Shown here: positions 58,890-64,000 of the stretch, piece by piece | How positions within the stretch are numbered: the first letter of the stretch is position 1 | Layout of the letters: each line of letters opens with the position of its first letter | DNA from: an uncultured Eisenbergiella sp. | Lineage (GTDB): Bacteria > Bacillota > Clostridia > Lachnospirales > Lachnospiraceae | Assembly: GCA_910585455.1 (NCBI GenBank) | Contig: CAJUEL010000001.1 | Coordinates: 166,246-230,245 of the forward strand | Reading direction: 5' to 3' | Length of the DNA: 64,000 nt | Made by a program: the position numbers and the translations under genes | Notes under the pieces: model-generated | The model's input: the letters and a program-made list of their open reading frames with translations, nothing else | Told to the model about the DNA's origin: nothing | Database searches by the model: none

Positions 58890-60335
58890 TTAGAACCCTC
58901 CATAAATGAAGTTCTGAGTCTCATAGCCAAACCCATAGACGCCAAAAACCATAATACAAAGAATCGTCACAATATATATCGCCCAACGGATATAAATGGC
59001 TTTGCTTAGAACGAGTTCCCGGATACATGTCCCTTTTTCCTGCATATAATCCGCACAAAACAATATCATAACAGATACAGCCAGCAAACACCATTCTTTC
59101 CAGTTTAATCCCATACGTAACAGACTGCCATCAAAAAAAATCCATGGATTATGTACACAGAGCACACTTTTTATCATATGCAGACCGATCCGCAGGCTTT
59201 CCGCCCTGAAAATAATCCACGCCAGAGATACCCAGCAAAAAACTCCGACACATTGCATCATTCTGCGCATGCCCGATTGCTCTGATAACTGAAGTGCCCG
59301 GTATATCCTGCTTTTTATTGGTCCCATCAGACCTCCGGCTATCTGATATGTCGCATGCATCATACCCCAGAATAAAAATTTATAACCGCTTCCATGCCAG
59401 ATGCCACTGCACATAAATGTTATGAACAGATTTAGATATTGAATCCATTTTCCTTTTCTGGAACCGCCCAACGGAATATAGATGTAATCGCGAAGCCATT
59501 CACTAAGCGAAATATGCCATCTTCTCCAGAATTCCTTTATAGAGACGGCAAAATATGGGCGTCGAAAATTGTCTTTCAATTCAACGCCAAATAGTCCGGC
59601 AATTCCCTGAGAAATCGTAACACATGATAAAAAATCTGCATAAAGCTCAACACTGTATAAGGCGCCTGCCACTAATACATAGCCCCCCATATACTTTGCA
59701 GGATGGTCAAAAACGGCATTTACTACAACCGCTGCCCTGTCCGCAATCATGAACTTCACAAAAAAGCCCCATAAAATCAGCTGTGCCCCTTTGACAAACC
59801 CTTTTTCCTCAAACAAATGACCAGTATATAGCTGCTCTGCCAGCTGTGCGTAGCGTGGGATCGGCCCCTGCACAATCTGCGGGAAAAAAAGAAGAAACAG
59901 TGCATATCTGGCTGGATTCTTCTGAGCACTTATTTTACCATTGTAAATGTCTGACAAATAGGATACAATCTGCAGCGTATAAAAAGATATCCCCAGCGGT
60001 ACGATCCATTGAAAGGTGCTTCCCGAAATAAAATTCCAGTTCTTAACCAAAAACCATGGAATAACCACCACCAAAAGTGACAAAATCAATGTCATCCTTT
60101 GCAGGAAACGATGCGACTCTGCATACTTTCCTCTCAAATAATATATCACCAGTCCGGAAGCATATGATAAAAATCCCGAAATAATCAGTATCCAAAATCC
60201 ATCTTTACTCAATACCGCATAAAATGCAATACTGCCCGCAAGTAAAACTTCCCATCGAAAACGTAGCGGAACTGCATAATATATAATCAATAGCAATGCC
60301 AAAAAAGCGTAAAACCCCAATGATATATACATCAT
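58890..60335 (-). CDS. MBOAT family O-acyltransferase (pair 3)
   Basis: The 481-residue polytopic protein has AlgI/DltB features: LLFFPQIVQGPIPRYAQL near 145, VELYADFLSCVTISQGIAG near 220, FWRRWHISLSEWLRDYIYIP near 265, and SGIWHGSGYKFLFWGMMHA near 305 with the catalytic His. It likely works with the SGNH protein encoded immediately downstream: the MBOAT stop TAA is followed directly by the partner's ATG. The ATG at 60335 has GAGGAAA 7 nt upstream. It completes the third MBOAT/SGNH pair in the window. The acyl group and polymer are unknown; acetyl is usual. Confidence 0.93.
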   Translation of the reverse strand: MMYISLGFYAFLALLLIIYYAVPLRFRWEVLLAGSIAFYAVLSKDGFWILIISGFLSYASGLVIYYLRGKYAESHRFLQRMTLILSLLVVVIPWFLVKNWNFISGSTFQWIVPLGISFYTLQIVSYLSDIYNGKISAQKNPARYALFLLFFPQIVQGPIPRYAQLAEQLYTGHLFEEKGFVKGAQLILWGFFVKFMIADRAAVVVNAVFDHPAKYMGGYVLVAGALYSVELYADFLSCVTISQGIAGLFGVELKDNFRRPYFAVSIKEFWRRWHISLSEWLRDYIYIPLGGSRKGKWIQYLNLFITFMCSGIWHGSGYKFLFWGMMHATYQIAGGLMGPIKSRIYRALQLSEQSGMRRMMQCVGVFCWVSLAWIIFRAESLRIGLHMIKSVLCVHNPWIFFDGSLLRMGLNWKEWCLLAVSVMILFCADYMQEKGTCIRELVLSKAIYIRWAIYIVTILCIMVFGVYGFGYETQNFIYGGF

Positions 60336-61087
60336 ATACTTTCCTCATGCTTTCAGCTCAGATATAGACATGCCTGCTTTCGCTCAGATTCATACATATT
60401 TATCTTTTATTTATATGTCCCCGCGATTGCAATTTCTGTTGCCATATCAATTGTATTTATAATGATATTTTCTGTTTTTCCTTCAATGCATTACCTGCCA
60501 TACATCATCATAACCTTAAAAATTATGGCATAAATGCATGAAAAAAGCAATATAGAAAGCTGTCACGTTTTAAAAGATAGTAATAGTTCAGCCAAATTTG
60601 AACTGTTACAAAAGATACCTTTCAACTCAAAAAATTAACATGGGAATATTGAAATGATGCCATGAATAGAATTAAAAAGCATTATAATAGACTCTATAGA
60701 AAAACTTTGATACGAAGGATCCTGCATGAAAGATACAAACTGCAATGGCATTCGAGCTCTGTAACTGCTATGAACCTGAAATCAGATTGTAAAATGCTTC
60801 TTCTCTAACAGTCCCATTACAGGTGTATTCACTGGAAATTCCGTGTTTCTGCGCTGTTGCCCCATGCCTGCAGACTCTTCTCCCAGCATCCAACGATAAT
60901 AGGCTGCCTTTGCACATTCTTGAGCAAAAATCTCATCCATTTCCACAACATGGTTGAGCACTACAGTTCCTCCGGCCAGTGTATCGGAAAGGATCATCGA
61001 TATTATATGGCACATGTTAATGACACAGGAATGAGACCATCTGAGACGTTTTGATATAAAATCAGTAGCATTTCTTGCTCTCGGCCA
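60336..61087. other. AT-rich gap with short repeat; no clear gene
   Basis: This 752-bp stretch upstream of the third MBOAT gene holds a 30-bp palindrome at 60580-60609. An open minus-strand frame at 60782-61015 (77 codons) has no recognisable family and a poor binding site; it may be a gene remnant. Only scattered A/T-runs are seen otherwise, and no terminator or tRNA. Confidence 0.55.
60580..60609. repeat. Short member of the GTAACAGTTCAG palindrome family
   Basis: GTAATAGTTCAGCC and ATTTGAACTGTTAC form imperfect arms of 14 nt. They match the left end of copies A-C with some decay in the centre. It is the rightmost member seen. Confidence 0.6.
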
Positions 61088-61882
61088 TTATGGGGCGAGA
61101 ATTTTTTCCATTTCCTCAACTATTTCTGACAAACGGGACTTCCACTCACTATCTTCCACCCCATCCAGCATTTTCAACAAACCCTCATTGGTTTCTCTTG
61201 CCTCTTCATCATTTAACTCTTTTATTCTCCTTTCCACTTCCTGTTCTCCAATTGTTTTGTTTTGATATGCCAATTCTATATCTATTACCATATGAATATA
61301 TTCAATACTTTGCATCATTTCTAATAAATATCCATCCGCATCAAAAATATTGTATGTATCTAATAAATTGTTTTGTGCCATGCCAAGCGCTCTTCGTTTC
61401 GTTAATAGAGCCTGATATGTACTACTTGATATGGTAGATACATATGGTTCGCTCGTTAATAAAACTTCAAGAGGCAACACTGGTGAAAACGAGACATTTT
61501 TCAAATATTCGGCTTTGCCCTCACCATTATTAATCAATAAATCATATGCAATTAATGCTGCTATCACTTTTTCCTCTGACAATAGTTCCTCATCGAAAAC
61601 CTCAAGAAAATCAATTGTTTTATTGCGCTCTATTCTCGCAGTATCATAATTTGTGAATACAATCGCAAGCGTCACCCCCAATATTGTTGCAACTACTGTA
61701 ATAACATAGTCATTAAAGCTTTCACTAAGGAAAAATCTTTCTATTTGTTCTTTCAATATGCTGCTTTTGAAATTCTTTTTTTTATTTGTTTTTTTATCAT
61801 CCTTTATCCAAAATGCCTTATACTCCTTAATGATACATGAACCAATACCAATAAGAAAAAACATTATTGTAATCAGTGTCAT
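61088..61882 (-). CDS. Membrane protein of unknown function
   Basis: The 264-residue protein has a helix at the N-terminus (LITIMFFLIGIGSCII), a lysine-rich loop, a second helix near 60-76 (VITVVATILGVTLAIVF), and a long helical, acidic C-terminal domain that reads like a coiled-coil bundle. No enzyme motif is seen. The ATG at 61882 has GGAG 10 nt upstream. It has an AT-rich, unlike-neighbour composition. It stands between an empty gap and the lipoprotein genes. It might be a sensor-like or phage-defence type membrane protein, but I see no positive evidence for either. Confidence 0.65.
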   Translation of the reverse strand: MTLITIMFFLIGIGSCIIKEYKAFWIKDDKKTNKKKNFKSSILKEQIERFFLSESFNDYVITVVATILGVTLAIVFTNYDTARIERNKTIDFLEVFDEELLSEEKVIAALIAYDLLINNGEGKAEYLKNVSFSPVLPLEVLLTSEPYVSTISSSTYQALLTKRRALGMAQNNLLDTYNIFDADGYLLEMMQSIEYIHMVIDIELAYQNKTIGEQEVERRIKELNDEEARETNEGLLKMLDGVEDSEWKSRLSEIVEEMEKILAP

Positions 61883-62103
61883 CTCATTTATTCTCCAGTA
61901 ACCTTTGCATAATGGTTATGGCATCCTCCCTTCTCATAAGTCCTACTCTTTCCGCAGCTATTATAATTTGTCAGAAAGTTTAAGTAGCTAACTTGTGCTT
62001 TCTGTGTATAAAATTTTCAGGAGATTAGCGCAACATTCATTATAGAAGTCTAAATCTGCGGTTTCCTATGACCGAACAGGGAATGCAAAACCCCTAAGAT
62101 CAT

Positions 62104-62976
62104 TCAGTCTTCACTAACAAAAAATTTTTTTAATTGCTCATATCTCTCCTGCTCTATATTTAATTTATTATTTTGGTCAACATAATCTATTTTAAATTGA
62201 TGGCGGCCAAATGCTATACCAATAATATTTCCGTTATCCCATCCATTAAATGAATATGCTCTTTCATCTGGTCTAATATCAGCCTCTGAATATGTTGCTG
62301 TAAACCAGGCAAGCTTACCTTTTGTATCAAAAAAATAGAAATTATATTCCATTTCAAAATTTGATGATTTTGCAACCCTGACAGTTAATCCTAAATTATC
62401 TACCAGCTCTTTTAATTCTCCATCCAGGTAACTGATTCCATCCGAGTAAAAATTGCTGAACGCCATTACACCATTTGTCTTATAGTTATCTAACAAATTA
62501 ATCAATTCTTTTTTATGTTTATCAGAAAATGCCCAATGTCCATTAGCATCTCTTGTATCCGTTTCCTTATCACTATAATATGTCCCCAAAAAAGAAATGT
62601 ACATATCCTTATCAGTTTTCATAGGATTTCCATATAAAAAAATATTTGTTCCTGCCATTTTTTTATCACTGACAAGAATAGAAGTGGAATCATTTAAAAC
62701 GAATGATATCATATATCCATTATAAGATTCCATTTCATAAATCTCATATCCAATTTCCCTGGCCTTATCAAATACATTTAAATCTTCATATTTTACTATA
62801 TCAGATACATCTATACTGTTTTTATCGACATCAATTTCCACTGCTCCCTCATACGCTACTGTCCCAGGAACGGTTCCATTCGGAAAATATTTATCAGGAC
62901 TTGTGCCAACATATGAATAAATGTCCACACGCTCCACGTTCTTAGATAATGATAGCGTTGTTCTTCCATAAGGCAA
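62104..62976 (-). CDS. Extracellular-type protein of unknown function, likely 3' part of a split gene
   Basis: The frame is open from 63045 to 62104 (313 codons), but no ATG starts it; the first usable codon is TTG at 62976 with AAGGG 3 nt before. The residues before that TTG (DNNQNEVLFEGQ) look like real coding sequence. The open frame overlaps the lipoprotein gene at 63015-63458 by 31 nt in the -1 frame. The simplest reading is one gene of about 450 residues broken by a one-base change near 63018-63045. The domain is Tyr/Asp-rich and beta-like (GNPMKTDKDMYISFLGTYYS). Function unknown. Confidence 0.55.
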   Translation of the reverse strand: MPYGRTTLSLSKNVERVDIYSYVGTSPDKYFPNGTVPGTVAYEGAVEIDVDKNSIDVSDIVKYEDLNVFDKAREIGYEIYEMESYNGYMISFVLNDSTSILVSDKKMAGTNIFLYGNPMKTDKDMYISFLGTYYSDKETDTRDANGHWAFSDKHKKELINLLDNYKTNGVMAFSNFYSDGISYLDGELKELVDNLGLTVRVAKSSNFEMEYNFYFFDTKGKLAWFTATYSEADIRPDERAYSFNGWDNGNIIGIAFGRHQFKIDYVDQNNKLNIEQERYEQLKKFFVSED

Positions 62977-63014
62977 TTGCCCTTCAAATAATACCTCATT
63001 TTGATTATTGTCGA

Positions 63015-63458
63015 TTAATAGTAATAATATCCAGCCTGGTACCCACTAATATATTCAGCTATGTCACGTATAATATTGTCATCCTTATCAGAATATTGTA
63101 GCACCGCAACATCTAATCCCATTTCAGTAGCTGTCATTGCTAATGAAAGCAAATCAAATACCTCAGTATTAATTGTATATTCCTCTCCGAATGTAGGTGA
63201 AAAACCAGCTAACGCATCACTCATATTGGATGCAAACCCAAATGTTTCAGTAGTCACAAATGTAATTATCATGTCATTATGATTTTCTGGCATATAAAAA
63301 TGTACTGGATTCGCTAATATACCTGTTCCTGCTGAATCACAGCGATATGCCTTTGAACTTATATCATATACCACTTCTACCTTCCTCTCATCACCACAAG
63401 CGACTAATAAACAACACACAAAAATCAAGATACTTATTAGAATATATTTTTTATTCAT
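63015..63458 (-). CDS. Lipoprotein of unknown function (N-terminal part of a probable split gene)
   Basis: The 147-residue protein starts MNKKYILISILIFVCCLLVACG, a classic lipoprotein signal (LVAC lipobox), so it is tethered outside the membrane. The mature part (KVEVVYDISSKAYRC, then FVTTETFGFASNMSDALAG) has no recognised family and ends in GYQAGYYYY. The ATG at 63458 has only a weak, distant AAGGA. Its stop lies inside the overlap with the next frame at 62104, which continues coding in the -1 frame. A frameshift here would join both parts. Other options are a programmed frameshift or two genes. Confidence 0.65.
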   Translation of the reverse strand: MNKKYILISILIFVCCLLVACGDERKVEVVYDISSKAYRCDSAGTGILANPVHFYMPENHNDMIITFVTTETFGFASNMSDALAGFSPTFGEEYTINTEVFDLLSLAMTATEMGLDVAVLQYSDKDDNIIRDIAEYISGYQAGYYYY

Positions 63459-64000
63459 ATTTTTTAGCCATTCCTTTCGCTTCGCTCTGACACAAACAAG
63501 CGGTGGCCTTGCGCCCCAACGGTAATGTATCATGATTCATCCTGATGGTCACCTGATGTTTGTAAAGGGCTGCACCCTGCCATCTCTTATAACCACTGCT
63601 ACTTTTGTCTATGCTCTGAGATGCATCTGTCAGACGTTTGCCAACTGACATTCCACCACATTTTCGGTATTTACTTTTTGGCTACGCCTATTATCATATA
63701 GATAATACTTTTTCCACGATATTTCGTGTTTGTTGTCATTCATATTATACCGGATTTAGGTGCTGCTTTGTTGCTAACGTATCAAAAAAATTAAATTTGC
63801 TTGATTCTCGAGCGTTTAGACACATTATTAGTATAGAACTTCTAAACTATCATAAAACAATTTTTATATAAATTCGCTTATTTTGTCAAGTTTGGTAAAA
63901 CAAAGTCAAATCCCGTCAATTCATGGAAAAAATAAAACTTTTTCGCCAGGATAACCGCATAAAGTTACAATAAAGTTACAAAAGTAATGGTTTGCCCATT
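63459..64000. other. AT-rich end of the window without a clear gene
   Basis: This 542-bp stretch upstream of the lipoprotein gene shows no convincing coding frame. Short frames exist on both strands (about 63451-63651 minus, 63638-63871 plus) but lack good binding sites and family features. Near 63957-63980 AAAGTTACAAT is repeated directly as AAAGTTACAAA, which could be a binding site pair. The right edge may cut a gene that starts outside. Confidence 0.5.

Noticed and set aside
60782..61015. 77-codon minus-strand frame in the AT-rich gap
   Set aside because: No known family, no good binding site, and an isolated position; may be a remnant but cannot be supported as a gene.
63451..63651. Short minus-strand frame upstream of the lipoprotein gene
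   Set aside because: Basic, Ser/Gln-rich residues without a pattern; overlaps the lipoprotein start; no binding site.

Overview
The window looks like a low-to-medium GC Firmicutes chromosome, most likely a gut Clostridia/Lachnospiraceae-type organism. The reasons are strong AGGAGG-type ribosome binding sites, occasional TTG/GTG starts, Gram-positive teichoic-acid, LTA-synthase-like and GH25 families, small MBOAT/SGNH pairs, and no outer-membrane genes. Species cannot be named from sequence alone. Almost the whole 64 kb is one very large cell-surface polysaccharide and surface-decoration region, and nearly all genes are on the minus strand. I see no rRNA, tRNA, CRISPR array, phage gene or intact transposase.

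Layout (the minus strand is transcribed right to left). 1-11 kb: a rhamnose-type polysaccharide export unit. It holds two large GT2 glycosyltransferases (the first runs off the left edge), a methyltransferase-kinase-like fusion, a Wzt/Wzm-type ABC exporter, and rfbC, rfbA and rfbB for dTDP-4-keto-rhamnose; rfbD is not in the window. 11-15 kb: a 1211-residue membrane-anchored GH25 muramidase with Big-like domains and a choline-binding-like repeat, then a small zinc-ribbon protein. 15-17 kb: a paired four-helix EamA/SMR transporter, a tandem palindromic repeat, and a PIN-toxin/antitoxin pair. 17-24 kb: a membrane-anchored SGNH protein, two polytopic membrane proteins, and the first MBOAT/SGNH O-acyltransferase pair. 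23-31 kb: UDP-glucuronate epimerase, UDP-glucose dehydrogenase, two polyprenyl-phosphate GT2 enzymes, a YdjC-like deacetylase and a GT-C-like membrane protein. 31-33 kb (plus strand): the second MBOAT/SGNH pair. 33-45 kb: four GT4 enzymes, two acyltransferase-3 proteins, a GT-D-fold protein, a radical SAM/SPASM protein and a Wzy-like polymerase.

45-52 kb: a phosphocholine (lic-type) locus. It has a BCCT choline-type transporter, LicC-like cytidylyltransferase, a winged-helix/LicC/LicA triple fusion, a one-helix small protein, and a YidC/Oxa1 insertase domain fused to a TagF/TagB-like CDP-glycerol phosphotransferase domain. No LicD is visible, so this fusion is the best local candidate for a CDP-alcohol-dependent transferase. 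52-60 kb: two sulfatase/LTA-synthase-superfamily membrane enzymes, a GT-C-like membrane protein, and the third MBOAT/SGNH pair, whose SGNH partner carries an apparent ILEI (FAM3-like) domain. 60-64 kb is AT-rich with an unrecognised membrane protein and a lipoprotein that appears split by a frameshift.

The most unusual non-coding signal is a family of nested palindromes. Three long copies (134, 183 and 134 bp) share a GTAACAGTTCAG...CTGAACTGTTAC end motif, and at least five short 21-31 bp relatives lie in intergenic gaps. The most interesting biology is the YidC-TagF fusion inside a phosphocholine locus, together with a choline-binding-like GH25 hydrolase in the same region.
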